Assembly (NCBI GenBank): GCA_020348345.1
Contig: CP070748.1
Span: forward strand, 125,441 to 189,440
Direction of reading: 5' to 3'
From: Methanobacteriota archaeon
GTDB taxonomy: Archaea > Thermoplasmatota > Thermoplasmata > UBA10834
Length of the DNA stretch: 64,000 nucleotides
The notes beneath the pieces were generated by a model, which did no database searches, was not told where the DNA came from, and was given only the letters and a program-made list of their open reading frames with translations. A program made the position numbers and the translations under genes. This document shows, piece after piece, positions 1 to 9,096 of the stretch. Numbering within the stretch: the first letter of the stretch is position 1; each line of letters opens with the position of its first letter.

Positions 1-858
1 GAGGCGAACTTCATGGCCGCATGGCATCTTCTCGATAAGGACGACGAGATTGTCGTGATGGTTCCCGGCTACCTGCAGACATTGACTCTGGCCCGTTCAT
101 GGGGCTTGAAGGTCCATCCATTGCCTTTGAGCGAAGATCTTGGATGGCAGTTCGACCCGGAAGCTCTTAAGACAATCGTGAACAAGCGCACTAAAGCGAT
201 ACAGGTGTGCAATCCCAACAACCCGACCGGCTCAATCATGGCCGATGAGCAGCGAAAGACGCTTGTGGACTGCGCCGAGGACGCAGAGGCTTGGATACTC
301 TCGGACGAGGTATACATAGGCTCCGAGCTCGCGAGGGACCGGACGGAGTCTCTCTGGGGGGGCTACGATCGCACGCTGGTATCCAATGGCCTGTGCAAAT
401 CGTACGGATTGCCGGGTCTCAGAATCGGATGGCTCGTCGGCACTCAGGAGGCACTTCGGAATATCACCCCCCTTCACGATTTTCTGACGCTCACGCACGC
501 AGCACCGTGCGATTACTTCGCTCGACTCGCACTTGAGCCGGTCAGAAGAGAGAGTCTGCTCGCCCGAAATCAGGCAGTAATCCGTGAGAGTCATGAGATT
601 GTGAAAGACTGGATGTCGTCGAATGAACCCGCGTTCTCGTATGCTCAGCCCTCTGCAGGTCCGATGTGTTTCTTGCGGTACGACGCGAAGATATGCTCGT
701 GTGAGATCGCCGACCGATTGATTGCAGAGAAATCAGTCCTTGTCGTCCCCGGGAGTCAGATGGGCATGGATGGCTACTTGCGAATAGGCACTTGCGTGCC
801 GAAGGATCGCCTGGTATGTGGGCTCAGCCGTATAAACGCACTTCTTAGCTCTCTGTGA
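1..858 (+). CDS. PLP-dependent class I/II aminotransferase, 5' truncated
   Basis: The reading frame is open from the first base, so the N-terminus lies outside the window; 285 residues are visible. It shows fold-type I aminotransferase hallmarks: NPNNPTG at visible residues 71-77, SDEVY at 101-105 (the Asp that pairs with the pyridine nitrogen), the SxxKS Schiff-base lysine at 133, and RIGW just after it (the Arg that binds the substrate carboxylate). The first internal ATG at 13 is not a credible start because conserved fold precedes it. The substrate cannot be told from this fragment; aspartate, aromatic or capreomycidine-type enzymes are all possible. The next gene is on the opposite strand, so nothing about an operon can be read downstream. 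Confidence 0.9.
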   Translation, partial: EANFMAAWHLLDKDDEIVVMVPGYLQTLTLARSWGLKVHPLPLSEDLGWQFDPEALKTIVNKRTKAIQVCNPNNPTGSIMADEQRKTLVDCAEDAEAWILSDEVYIGSELARDRTESLWGGYDRTLVSNGLCKSYGLPGLRIGWLVGTQEALRNITPLHDFLTLTHAAPCDYFARLALEPVRRESLLARNQAVIRESHEIVKDWMSSNEPAFSYAQPSAGPMCFLRYDAKICSCEIADRLIAEKSVLVVPGSQMGMDGYLRIGTCVPKDRLVCGLSRINALLSSL

Positions 859-1025
859 TGGTGCGAAACCTGACACGATAGCATAAGGAACCGACGAAAG
901 GTGTCGAGTCCAATTGACCATGCACGCTCTGGTGCGGATTACCGCCAGTAGCCGCCGTTCTGGGAGGACGTTGATAGTACACTTTTCCGCACAAAGCCGG
1001 GTCCGACAGTGAATGTTGCATCCTT

Positions 1026-1463
1026 TTATCGCATTCGCCGCTTGGTCCTTATCATGATGATGTGAATTGTCACGCCTGCCGCAATGGCCAGAAGGACAAT
1101 TCTCAAGATGAGGCTCTCAATCACAAACAGAATGGAAGCTGCGATCGCAGCCCAAAGCATGCAAAGGGTCGCAGCTTTTGCCCTGAGAGGGATTCCCCTG
1201 CCTTCCATGTAATCCGTGAGATACCGGCCGAAGAGCTTGTTGTTGGTCAGCCACTCATACATTCTCCTTGAACCTTTCAGGTAGCATGCAGCCGCTAAGA
1301 GCAGAAAAGGCGTGGTCGGCAATACTGGGAGGGCAATGCCTATCAGTCCAAGGGCAAGAAAGACCGTTCCTCCAGCGGTCCAGATGATGCGCTTCAATCT
1401 GCTGCTGCCATCAGATGAAGCGACAGGCGTGGGTTCTGAGGCGCCGTCTTTCAGATCCGACAT
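1026..1463 (-). CDS. DUF454 (YbaN-like) small membrane protein
   Basis: The protein has 145 residues. A hydrophilic, Ser/Thr-rich N-terminus of about 25 residues is followed by a hydrophobic helix with GLIGIALPVLPTTPFLLLAA, the signature of the DUF454/YbaN inner-membrane family. The stretch YEWLTNNKLFGRY follows, also typical of the family, and two closely spaced hydrophobic segments at the C-terminus complete a three-to-four-helix protein. The cellular role of the family is not established. The gene stands alone: converging with the aminotransferase fragment on one side and 140 bp from the RIO kinase on the other. Length and motif match the family well. Confidence 0.8.
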   Translation of the reverse strand: MSDLKDGASEPTPVASSDGSSRLKRIIWTAGGTVFLALGLIGIALPVLPTTPFLLLAAACYLKGSRRMYEWLTNNKLFGRYLTDYMEGRGIPLRAKAATLCMLWAAIAASILFVIESLILRIVLLAIAAGVTIHIIMIRTKRRMR

Positions 1464-1606
1464 ACTGTTCTTGGCTCCGAGGGATGAATCCGCACATCCT
1501 CATAAGCATTTTATCGCTTCCTAGCTAGCATTTGAGAAGGCCTCTTCGGAAAAGGGTTGTCAAGCGCTTTCGCTCAGGCTGTCTCGAACATCCCTGGTGA
1601 AGAGAG

Positions 1607-2353
1607 CTAGGCTCGATTGAGCACATTGTGTCTATCGAGTGAACTCACGATGCGATTCACCAGCACGTCCTTTCCGACGTCCAGCTCGTATCTATCGAAG
1701 TATCCCTGCAGCGAGCTCAAACCGCGGTCGAGCGCGACCGAGGCTTCCTGTAGCCTTCGCCAAGGAGCTTCTCCAGTCCGGTCCACGCGAACTGCCTCCG
1801 CAAGGTCGATGAACCAGGGTTTGCCGTCATGCAAGAGGATGTTGAAGGCACTGAGGTCCGAGTGAACCACTCCAGCCTTGGCAAGCTGCTCTATCCCGGA
1901 AACGACCATGTTCAGCATGACCTCTGGATTGTCGGGGTCTACCTCGTTCAGTTTCGGCGCAGGCCCTTCATCCGTGCCTAAATACCGCATCGAGAACATG
2001 TTATCGACACGCCTCGCTGGTGCGGGCACAAGAGCACCGCCATTCCAAGCCTGCCGGGTCATCTCATATTCGCGAGCTGCGAGCCAGCCCAAAGCATCGA
2101 GCTTGATCGGCCTTCCTCCTCTATGACTGGTACGATACAAGCGGTACACTTTCACTGCCAAGGGAGCTCCTCGATATGACGTCAAGTACACATCTGCTTC
2201 TTTGCCCGAGCTAATCAGCCCGATTACTTCAGTCGCTAGACCAGATGATAGGATTGCCTCCTTGACTGAGCTGTAGCTCGATTCCTTGAAGTCCAGATTG
2301 CCGGACTTGATGCGCCAGACAACGCTGGCATCCAGATATGGATCGTTTGGCAT
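1607..2353 (-). CDS. rio1: RIO1-type serine/threonine protein kinase
   Basis: Atypical protein kinase or ATPase of the RIO family, expected in late small-subunit ribosome maturation. Visible motifs in the 248 residues: flexible P-loop SSGKEADVY (48-56), ATP-anchoring Lys in AVKVY (68), catalytic loop HSDLSAFN (164-171) with Asp and Asn, and metal-binding Asp in IDLAEA (182-187). The N-terminal winged helix of RIO2 is absent and the catalytic-loop spelling fits RIO1. An A/T-rich GAGTATTATG about 50 bp upstream of the start could be its TATA box, giving a leader of about 20 nt. It is transcribed alone. Confidence 0.9.
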   Translation of the reverse strand: MPNDPYLDASVVWRIKSGNLDFKESSYSSVKEAILSSGLATEVIGLISSGKEADVYLTSYRGAPLAVKVYRLYRTSHRGGRPIKLDALGWLAAREYEMTRQAWNGGALVPAPARRVDNMFSMRYLGTDEGPAPKLNEVDPDNPEVMLNMVVSGIEQLAKAGVVHSDLSAFNILLHDGKPWFIDLAEAVRVDRTGEAPWRRLQEASVALDRGLSSLQGYFDRYELDVGKDVLVNRIVSSLDRHNVLNRA

Positions 2354-2731
2354 GTTTCCACGCTTTCGACACTTATGTTGCGTTCACATTCAGGCTCATA
2401 ATACTCCGAACGCCGGGGTGCCGATTGCATGGGATCAAACGGTTCCCGGCGCGATAACTAGAACTCTCTCTGGCATCATATCCGGGAACCTCCTTGATCC
2501 ATAGATCAGTGCGTTCAATACGGTGGTCATACATAAACATTTCCGCAAGCTTCAGCGACGCGAACTGATATTTGCGGCTGTCTATAATCTCTGGAAGCTT
2601 TCCCAGCAATGCAACAGAAGCATCCTTGGCAACACCTTCCTAACCACGCCCTAGCAAGGGTCATGCGAAACACACTTATCCTGCTAGCAGATTAACGGGC
2701 CAAGTCCAGTGTTGTCAACTCGACGGGCGGG
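2354..2731. other. Intergenic region between divergent rio1 and the RND exporter
   Basis: This 378-bp stretch separates two divergent genes. It contains the presumed rio1 TATA element near 2397-2406 on the minus strand. A 78-codon open frame on the minus strand at 2373-2609 runs across that promoter, shows no recognisable domain and is probably chance. No RNA gene or repeat was seen. Confidence 0.5.
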
Positions 2732-5704
2732 ATGCCGATGATATTTGCCAAGCTAGCTGACATTGTTGTGAAGCACTACAAGAAGATACTTGCTCTTTGG
2801 CTCGTGATTCTTCTGCTCGCCATTCCTGCCATTGCGAGAGTGAATGACGTCCTGGCCTATCAGGAATCAGAGATGGTTGAGGGCGACATCGAATCGCTCT
2901 TGGCTCAGGAGATCGTGGAGGAACAGTTTCCGACCAACCTCGCCAACAGCACCCTTATGGTCGTGGTAGTGGGCCCCGACATGACGTCTTCGAACGCGAG
3001 AGATTTCGCCCTGGAGCTCGGAGACGCGGTCTTGGCTGCCGATGAGATCTCGTACCTCGAGGACTCCTCTTCCGTATACTCGCTTCACGAGGCAATGATA
3101 GCTGCCCTGGCTTTCGAGCTGGGACCGATGACTTACGAATTGGAGCAACAGGTCAATTCCACCGCTGGTATGCTGTACGGCATACCCGCGCTGTACATGA
3201 ATACCTGGATTGAGCTTCAGCTGGCCAATGCCTCGATGAGCGTTGCGGAGCTGGACAACGCGACATATCTGCTTGCGACCGACACTCTTGAGGATATGCT
3301 CCTATTGCAGGATGAGACGACATCCCAAGCCAGCTGGCAGTACTTCAATTCGTTCGCCTATGTTTGGAACACAACCTCTTCAAACTCGACACTTGTGGCC
3401 GATCCCTTCTTGCGGGCGAATTATTGCATATCAATAGCGGCGCCCGCGTTTGTGAACGAACTCGACCTCCCCTACGAGCAGAAGGCCATTATGGAGACCG
3501 TTCTATTGACCTTCGACCTTGAATCATATTCGAACGCGACGCTGGTGCACGCCTTTTCCGTGTCGACAGTGTCACAGATGGCCGAGATCGAGGACCTCGT
3601 CTTTCTTGAGGAGGTCTACGCCCTCGGGCCGGATTATACCTATGATGAGTGCGCAGTATTGGCAAGGCAGATAGTATCGTCCGGGCCACTATCCGAGTAT
3701 CCAGTGCTGCTACCGGATGAGTACATGGAGGGATTTCTCTCCCCTGACAACAGTGCTATGCTGATTGTGTTTAGCTTCTCGAAGGCTTCAAACTACATGG
3801 AGGACGGCGAGAAACCGATTGTCACCAATGTGGATGTTCTGCGTGAGCTCGTGGCCGATGCGAGGGACTCCCACTTGAATTCGGACTATGAGGTGTATGT
3901 TACCGGCGATGCGGCACTGACTGCCGACATGGAGAGTTCCATGGAGAACGAGATGATGCTGATCGAGCCAATCACTATCATCATGATCATAGTCCTCATG
4001 GGGTTCTTCTTCCGGTCAGTAGTCGCTCAGTTCGTTCCCTTGGGCAGCGTTATGGTGGCATTGGGAGTTAGCCAGGCAATGGTGTTCGTAATAGGCTCCT
4101 TCGTCGCTGATGTTCACTATTCCGTGACCATGATGCTATTCAGCATACTCATGGGCGTCGGCACGGACTACGCCATCTTCATAGTCGCTCGATATCGTGA
4201 GGAACGCATCAAAGGCCATGTTAGAGAGGAGGCCGTGAGGACGTCTGTTACCTGGGCGGGCGAGAGCATATCGACCAGCGGCGCCACGGTGATGATATCC
4301 TTCTTCGCCCTCGCAATCGCCGATTTCTCAATGATACGCACGATGGGATTGGTCATGGGTATGGCCATCGGAATAGCGTTGCTTGTGGCCCTTACGCTCG
4401 TGCCGTCCATCTTGATGCTGCTGGGAAACAGAGTCTTCTGGCCAAACAACAAGGCGAGGTGGTACCGGTACGCTGAGAAGTTCATGGCCAGGAGGGAAGC
4501 CGGACATCGGGGATACTTCCACAAGGCAGCGACCTTCTCCATAAGGCATGCCAAGGCGGTTATGGCTGCCGCCATAATCATATCGATTCCCACAACATAC
4601 GTGTTCGTAACGGCCGAAACGAGCTTCGATTTCATCGAGGGGATGTCCTCGGGCGTGGAGAGCAACGAGGGCATAACCGCCATGACCGAGGCCTTCGGCG
4701 CTGGCAGGATAATGCCCACTCAGATAGTCTTGGTGATGAGCACACCAGTCTACGAGAACGGGAATTTCAGCATTGAGCATCTTGATGCCGTGGATGCCAT
4801 CACATCGTCGATGTCTGACGTGGAGAACGTGAAGCAGGTCACTGGAACCACTAACCCGCAAGGTCCCGCGGTCGACTACAGGAACCTCAGCTACATGCCG
4901 TCTGAGCAGCGGGCGAGTCTGGAAGCCCTCATGCTAGAGAGCATCGGGACGGACAGAAGGACCGTGCTCATCACTGTGGTTCTGGAGGCTGGCCCTATGA
5001 CAGCTGAGTCTCTGGACACTGTCGAGGTCATAAGGAATCTCCTTGTCACGATTTCAGCTGATGATCCTGTCATATTCTCATCGGAGATCTATGTGGGCGG
5101 CGCAACCGCAGTCATATATGATCTGGCCAATGATCTGAACGAGCAGTTCGATGTTATGGAGATAGTTGTCGTCATCGGCATATTCCTGGTGCTGCTCATA
5201 GTGTTGGGAGCTGTCTTGCTATCGCTGTTCGCCATAATCTCTATTCTCCTCAGCATATCCTGGGCGTTCGCCGCGACTGTGGGCATTTTCGGATATGCGC
5301 TCGATCAGCCGATACTGTGGATAATCCCGCTGATCCTCTTCATTATGCTCATGGGCATCGGTATGGACTATAATGTGTTCATCCTCACCAGGATTCGGGA
5401 GGAGAAGCATAAGGGGAAGTCCAATGAGGCAGCAATCGTGGAATCCCTGGACTGGACTGGAGGTATCATAACAGCACTTGCGATAATCATGGGCTCCGCT
5501 TTCAGCATGATGATGATCTCTAGCACAATGATGCTGAGAGAAATGGGCTTCGCCCTTGCTTTCGCTATCATGCTCGACGCTATGGTCGTTAGGACTTACA
5601 TTGTGCCTGCGATGATGACCATCTTGGGCAAGTGGGCATGGTGGGCCCCCGGACGCCTCCAGAGAGAAGGACGCGACGAGAAGAGGCGGCATCGAGACAC
5701 TTGA
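2732..5704 (+). CDS. MMPL/RND-superfamily membrane exporter
   Basis: The protein has 990 residues and the duplicated RND layout: one N-terminal helix (LALWLVILLLAIPAIA, about 17-35), a large acidic extracytoplasmic loop, then five helices; a second single helix near 605-625, a second loop, and five closing helices. Each half carries the MMPL signature GxGxDYxxFIxxRxREE (GVGTDYAIFIVARYREE and GIGMDYNVFILTRIREE), containing the membrane Asp-Tyr pair used for proton coupling. Such proteins move lipids, hopanoid-like molecules or drugs out of the membrane; in archaea the substrate is generally unknown. No membrane-fusion partner or regulator lies beside it. The start GTC CGG-GCGGG-ATG has a modest G-rich ribosome site. 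Confidence 0.9.
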   Translation: MPMIFAKLADIVVKHYKKILALWLVILLLAIPAIARVNDVLAYQESEMVEGDIESLLAQEIVEEQFPTNLANSTLMVVVVGPDMTSSNARDFALELGDAVLAADEISYLEDSSSVYSLHEAMIAALAFELGPMTYELEQQVNSTAGMLYGIPALYMNTWIELQLANASMSVAELDNATYLLATDTLEDMLLLQDETTSQASWQYFNSFAYVWNTTSSNSTLVADPFLRANYCISIAAPAFVNELDLPYEQKAIMETVLLTFDLESYSNATLVHAFSVSTVSQMAEIEDLVFLEEVYALGPDYTYDECAVLARQIVSSGPLSEYPVLLPDEYMEGFLSPDNSAMLIVFSFSKASNYMEDGEKPIVTNVDVLRELVADARDSHLNSDYEVYVTGDAALTADMESSMENEMMLIEPITIIMIIVLMGFFFRSVVAQFVPLGSVMVALGVSQAMVFVIGSFVADVHYSVTMMLFSILMGVGTDYAIFIVARYREERIKGHVREEAVRTSVTWAGESISTSGATVMISFFALAIADFSMIRTMGLVMGMAIGIALLVALTLVPSILMLLGNRVFWPNNKARWYRYAEKFMARREAGHRGYFHKAATFSIRHAKAVMAAAIIISIPTTYVFVTAETSFDFIEGMSSGVESNEGITAMTEAFGAGRIMPTQIVLVMSTPVYENGNFSIEHLDAVDAITSSMSDVENVKQVTGTTNPQGPAVDYRNLSYMPSEQRASLEALMLESIGTDRRTVLITVVLEAGPMTAESLDTVEVIRNLLVTISADDPVIFSSEIYVGGATAVIYDLANDLNEQFDVMEIVVVIGIFLVLLIVLGAVLLSLFAIISILLSISWAFAATVGIFGYALDQPILWIIPLILFIMLMGIGMDYNVFILTRIREEKHKGKSNEAAIVESLDWTGGIITALAIIMGSAFSMMMISSTMMLREMGFALAFAIMLDAMVVRTYIVPAMMTILGKWAWWAPGRLQREGRDEKRRHRDT

Positions 5705-5821
5705 ATGACCTGGCCTGTCGCTGTGGCTGTGGAGGGCCAAGCTTATGTATGATGTAGATATAGCGAAGGCGACAGCGGCAAGTCGCCATGATGATTCGCA
5801 GAAAGGCTTGGAGGTGATTAT

Positions 5822-7246
5822 ATGGGCCGCGCTCAAATGAGGTTCTTGTCCCACGACGAAGAAGACATGATGCATGGACAATCGGTGAGATGTCTCGACG
5901 AACTTGGAGTACTGATCAGGTCCACTCAAGTGCTCAAGATGCTGGAGAATGCCGGTGCGCGTGTGGACTTCGACAGGTTGATTGCGCATATTCCGGAGGA
6001 CATGGTGAGCCAGGCGATCAAGAAGGCTCCCAGCGAATTCACCCTGTGTGCCCGAGATCCCAAACATGATATGAAAGTGCCGGTTGATGGAGTGCCGTAC
6101 GCGGGGACGACAGGCCTGGCCAATTACATGACCGATTTGGAGACTGGGGAGAGGAGAAACGCCTCCAAATCCGATCTTGGAGATTTCGCTCGACTAGCAG
6201 ATGCGATCGACGCTGTGGACTTCTTCTTCATGGCCGTCATTCCCATGGACGTTCCGGACAGATCGCATACCGTGCATCAGCTTTGGACTTCCCTCCAGCA
6301 TACGGGCAAGCACGTGCAACAGGTCGAAGTGATGAACGCCGAAGATGCCAATATCCAGATAGATTTGGCTGCGTTGATTGCAGGAGGGAGGGACGAATTG
6401 AGAAAGAGACCATTGTTCTCTGTTATTTGCTCCCCGGTCTCGCCGCTATCGTTCGAAAAGGGTGCCGCAGAGGCGCAAGTGGAGCTGTCGAGAGCAGGGA
6501 TACCCATCGTGAGCATGACGATGCCGCTTTCGGGACTCACCGCTCCAGTCACTGTTGCCGGCACCATGAACGTCGTGAATGCCGAGAATCTTGCCAGCCT
6601 CGTCATTTCACAGACAGCTGAAGAAGGAGCGCCGTTCGTCTACAGCTCCGCGGGAACGCCGGCTAATATGAGATCGGGTTCAGTTCCCTCAGGCCCGGCA
6701 GAATTGCCGTCAATAACAGCAGGACTTGGTCAGCTGGCGCGTCGTTATGGGCTCCCTTACATGGGCGGCGGATGGGGATTATGCAACGACGCGAAGCCCG
6801 GAGTCACAATGGCTCTGTCGGAGATACTCAGCTATGGTTCTGAGTTGTTCTCAGCTGTGGATTTAACCTGTGGATTCGGGTCTTTAGACGGAGCAAAGGG
6901 AGCGGCGCTCGAGCAGGTGGTCATCGACGCGTTTACCTGGAAGAACTTCAGACCGTCTCTTCGTAAGATGGAAGTCGATGAACAATCCATCGCATTCGAC
7001 GTCCTGAGGGATGTCGGCCAGGGCGGAACATTCCTCGCACATCCACACACGCTTCGCAATTTCAGAGAGTCCATTTACGATCGGGATTGCCACATACTCA
7101 AATGGGAGGCGACATTGTCCAGCGACATGGTTCCGGATGCTAGAACCGTAGCCAGGCAGCTCATCTCCGAGCACAGGGTGGCTGGGTTGGAGAAGACGGT
7201 GCTCGAAAAAGGCGATTCAATCATCCGCAGTTACGAGAAGGGTTGA
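5822..7246 (+). CDS. Trimethylamine methyltransferase (MttB) family protein, non-pyrrolysine
   Basis: The protein has 474 residues and belongs to the MttB superfamily of corrinoid-dependent methyltransferases, which move a methyl group from a quaternary or tertiary amine to a cognate corrinoid protein. The frame runs uninterrupted with no internal TAG, so pyrrolysine is not used and trimethylamine itself is unlikely to be the substrate; non-Pyl members known from bacteria act on glycine betaine, proline betaine or carnitine. Family-like stretches include ETGERRNASKSDL, PVSPLSFEKGA and GGGWGLCNDAKPG. The start is preceded by a full Shine-Dalgarno site, GGAGGTGAT, 3 nt before the ATG. No corrinoid protein (MttC-like) or reactivating ATPase is adjacent. 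The downstream radical SAM protein has its own promoter, so a functional link is only a possibility. Confidence 0.85.
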   Translation: MGRAQMRFLSHDEEDMMHGQSVRCLDELGVLIRSTQVLKMLENAGARVDFDRLIAHIPEDMVSQAIKKAPSEFTLCARDPKHDMKVPVDGVPYAGTTGLANYMTDLETGERRNASKSDLGDFARLADAIDAVDFFFMAVIPMDVPDRSHTVHQLWTSLQHTGKHVQQVEVMNAEDANIQIDLAALIAGGRDELRKRPLFSVICSPVSPLSFEKGAAEAQVELSRAGIPIVSMTMPLSGLTAPVTVAGTMNVVNAENLASLVISQTAEEGAPFVYSSAGTPANMRSGSVPSGPAELPSITAGLGQLARRYGLPYMGGGWGLCNDAKPGVTMALSEILSYGSELFSAVDLTCGFGSLDGAKGAALEQVVIDAFTWKNFRPSLRKMEVDEQSIAFDVLRDVGQGGTFLAHPHTLRNFRESIYDRDCHILKWEATLSSDMVPDARTVARQLISEHRVAGLEKTVLEKGDSIIRSYEKG

Positions 7247-7316
7247 AATTCAAGCGCATCGATTGACAGGCGCTCGTCCAGAGTAACATAAGCTCTCCAG
7301 CTCCATCGCAACGAGC

Positions 7317-7325
7317 CTTAAATAT
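7317..7325 (+). promoter_or_regulatory. Archaeal TATA box for the B12-radical SAM gene
   Basis: CTTAAATATC lies about 57 bp upstream of the ATG at 7378. A start site 26-27 bp downstream would give a leader of roughly 30 nt with a purine-rich GAGGATGAAG ribosome site in front of the start. Confidence 0.5.
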
Positions 7326-7377
7326 CTTGAGAAGCCTCCGAAGACGCAAGCTCCCTGCAGCTTGAGGATGAAGTGGC

Positions 7378-8790
7378 ATGAAGGTTGTATTGTCAACGCC
7401 ACCGGGTCAGACGACAGAGCGTTGGCCACCGCTGGGGCTGCTCTACTTGGCCTCGTCATGTATGCAGAAACGTTCGGACGAAGTGGGAGTTTTCGATGCC
7501 TTCTGCGAGAATCTCTCTGAGGAAGAGCTCGTCGAGAGGGTGGTCCGAGAGAAGCCCGACGTCTTCGGAATGAACTCTTCGACTCACAAATTCCTTGATA
7601 CGATAAGCACTATGAGGAGCGTTCACGAAGCTTCCCCCGAGACGAAACTCGTCTTGGGGGGAATTCATGCAACCTTCACTGCGGACAAGATACTACGGGA
7701 TTATCCGTTCGTCGATTACATCATCAAAGGCGAGGGAGAGGTATCATTTCCCAAGCTGCTAGATTGCATTGAGAAGGGCGAGGCTCCCTCTGGCGTCCCT
7801 GGGATAGGATTCGCGGAAAACGGCGCAGTGAACATCGAACCTGACATCCTCATAGAGGATCTAGACTCGCTGCCGTTCCCTGCAAGAGAGCTCCTGCCTG
7901 ATCTGGACTACGGATATATTCATGAGAATATCCGCCTCACATTCGGCAAGTTCACCACGATATCCAGCTCGCGCGGATGCCCATTCCGATGTTCCTACTG
8001 TTCGTGCGCGGCCTTCACCCGGAGGACTTGGAGGCCTCGAAGCCCTGAGAACGTTGTCGACGAGCTTGAGGACCTCTACAGGCAGGGTTACGAGTGCTGC
8101 GTCTTCGTCGACGACAACCTCACGCTCAATAGACGCAGGATCGAAAGAATGTGCGATCTGATAAGTAAACGTCGCATAAAGATGCAATTCTACTGCGAGG
8201 GAAGAGTTGACAGCTCCCCCTTCAGCCTTCTGACGAAGATGAGGGAGGCAGGCTTCGAAGTCATCTACTTTGGTATTGAGAGCGCCCAGAAACACGTCTT
8301 GAATTACTATCGAAAGATGATAGATATTGAGCAGGCTAGGAAGGCAGTCGAGGACGCGAAACACGCTGGTATGATCGTCGTCACCTCGTACATCATGGGA
8401 GCTCCGGTTGAGTCTCTAGGCGATGTGAATAGAACGATTGATTTCATTCGAGAGGCACGTGCGCATGGAGTGCAGATCAACATCCTCGATTGTCTTGTTG
8501 GAACGGACATATGGGACGATTTAGAGAGAGAGGGTGTGATCAGACCTGATGACTGGAAGACGAATCATCGCATTTACGAGTACAATAAGAGCAACATCAC
8601 AAGAGCTGATTTAGAATCCGCGGTAAATCGCGGCTACGCCGCTTATTTGGACGCTTGGAAGAGCAAGGAAGGCGCCAAAGAACTGCTGCGAACCATTATG
8701 AAGAACAGGACTGCCAGAACAGTGGTAATAAAGAACCTCATGAACCCGAATACCAGGAGGAAATTGAAGGATAGTCGCAGGTTCAAATGA
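7378..8790 (+). CDS. B12-binding-domain radical SAM protein
   Basis: The 470-residue protein has the BchE-like arrangement: an N-terminal cobalamin-binding Rossmann domain (about 1-150; PPLGLLYLAS near 17-26, GGIHAT 94-99, KGEGE 117-121) followed by a radical SAM barrel with the cluster motif C201-PFR-C205-SY-C208. The C-terminal 120 residues are the usual helical extension. Family members do methyl transfers, ring formation or other C-H activation; the substrate here cannot be read. It follows the MttB-family gene by 131 bp with its own TATA box, so the two are neighbours rather than a clear operon. ATG 7378 agrees with the conserved KVVLSTPPG strand at the N-terminus. Confidence 0.9.
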   Translation: MKVVLSTPPGQTTERWPPLGLLYLASSCMQKRSDEVGVFDAFCENLSEEELVERVVREKPDVFGMNSSTHKFLDTISTMRSVHEASPETKLVLGGIHATFTADKILRDYPFVDYIIKGEGEVSFPKLLDCIEKGEAPSGVPGIGFAENGAVNIEPDILIEDLDSLPFPARELLPDLDYGYIHENIRLTFGKFTTISSSRGCPFRCSYCSCAAFTRRTWRPRSPENVVDELEDLYRQGYECCVFVDDNLTLNRRRIERMCDLISKRRIKMQFYCEGRVDSSPFSLLTKMREAGFEVIYFGIESAQKHVLNYYRKMIDIEQARKAVEDAKHAGMIVVTSYIMGAPVESLGDVNRTIDFIREARAHGVQINILDCLVGTDIWDDLEREGVIRPDDWKTNHRIYEYNKSNITRADLESAVNRGYAAYLDAWKSKEGAKELLRTIMKNRTARTVVIKNLMNPNTRRKLKDSRRFK

Positions 8791-9086
8791 ATTGCCCTTC
8801 GCTTTGGAATCGAGGAGGCTGTTATGAGATACCTTCTCCTCCTGCGTTGAGACGATTGCGGCTCGTGGACTACAACCTTGAGAGCGGCTATCAAGCATAT
8901 CTTCATCATCTTCGGCGTCGCAACAAGAGCACAATAGTCTTCCCCGCAGCGACGATTGTTGTGTACGCGAATTCAGCCAAAGAGCGGGGGGAGCGATTCG
9001 GCGAAGCGTGTCGATTATCGTATGTAGAGGACGGAATAGGCTTATAGCATCAGCTCTTTATTCGAACTTCAGAATTGACCAGGGGG
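8791..9086. other. Intergenic region upstream of the ABC transporter genes
   Basis: The roughly 300 bp after the radical SAM gene hold no convincing gene. An 86-codon frame at 8787-9047 overlaps the upstream stop but has no recognisable domain or good ribosome site. Complementary stretches AGGAGG and CCTCCT, about 20 bp apart near 8812-8845, could form a weak hairpin past the stop codon. Confidence 0.4.
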
Positions 9087-9095
9087 GTTTATATA
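9087..9095 (+). promoter_or_regulatory. TATA box abutting the first ATG of the substrate-binding protein
   Basis: GGTTTATATAG is a strong TATA/BRE-like element. Transcription would begin near 9117, which is downstream of the ATG at 9097, so the true translation start of the next gene probably lies further in. Confidence 0.6.
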
Positions 9096-9096
9096 G

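Noticed and set aside
2373-2609. 78-residue minus-strand frame upstream of rio1
   Set aside because: No ribosome site or domain, and it covers the likely rio1 promoter.
5822-7246. Possible pyrrolysine-containing MttB
   Set aside because: There is no in-frame TAG anywhere in the frame, so it is a non-Pyl family member.
8770-9060. tRNA-like GGTTCAAAT near the end of the radical SAM gene
   Set aside because: No acceptor, D or anticodon stem can be drawn around it.
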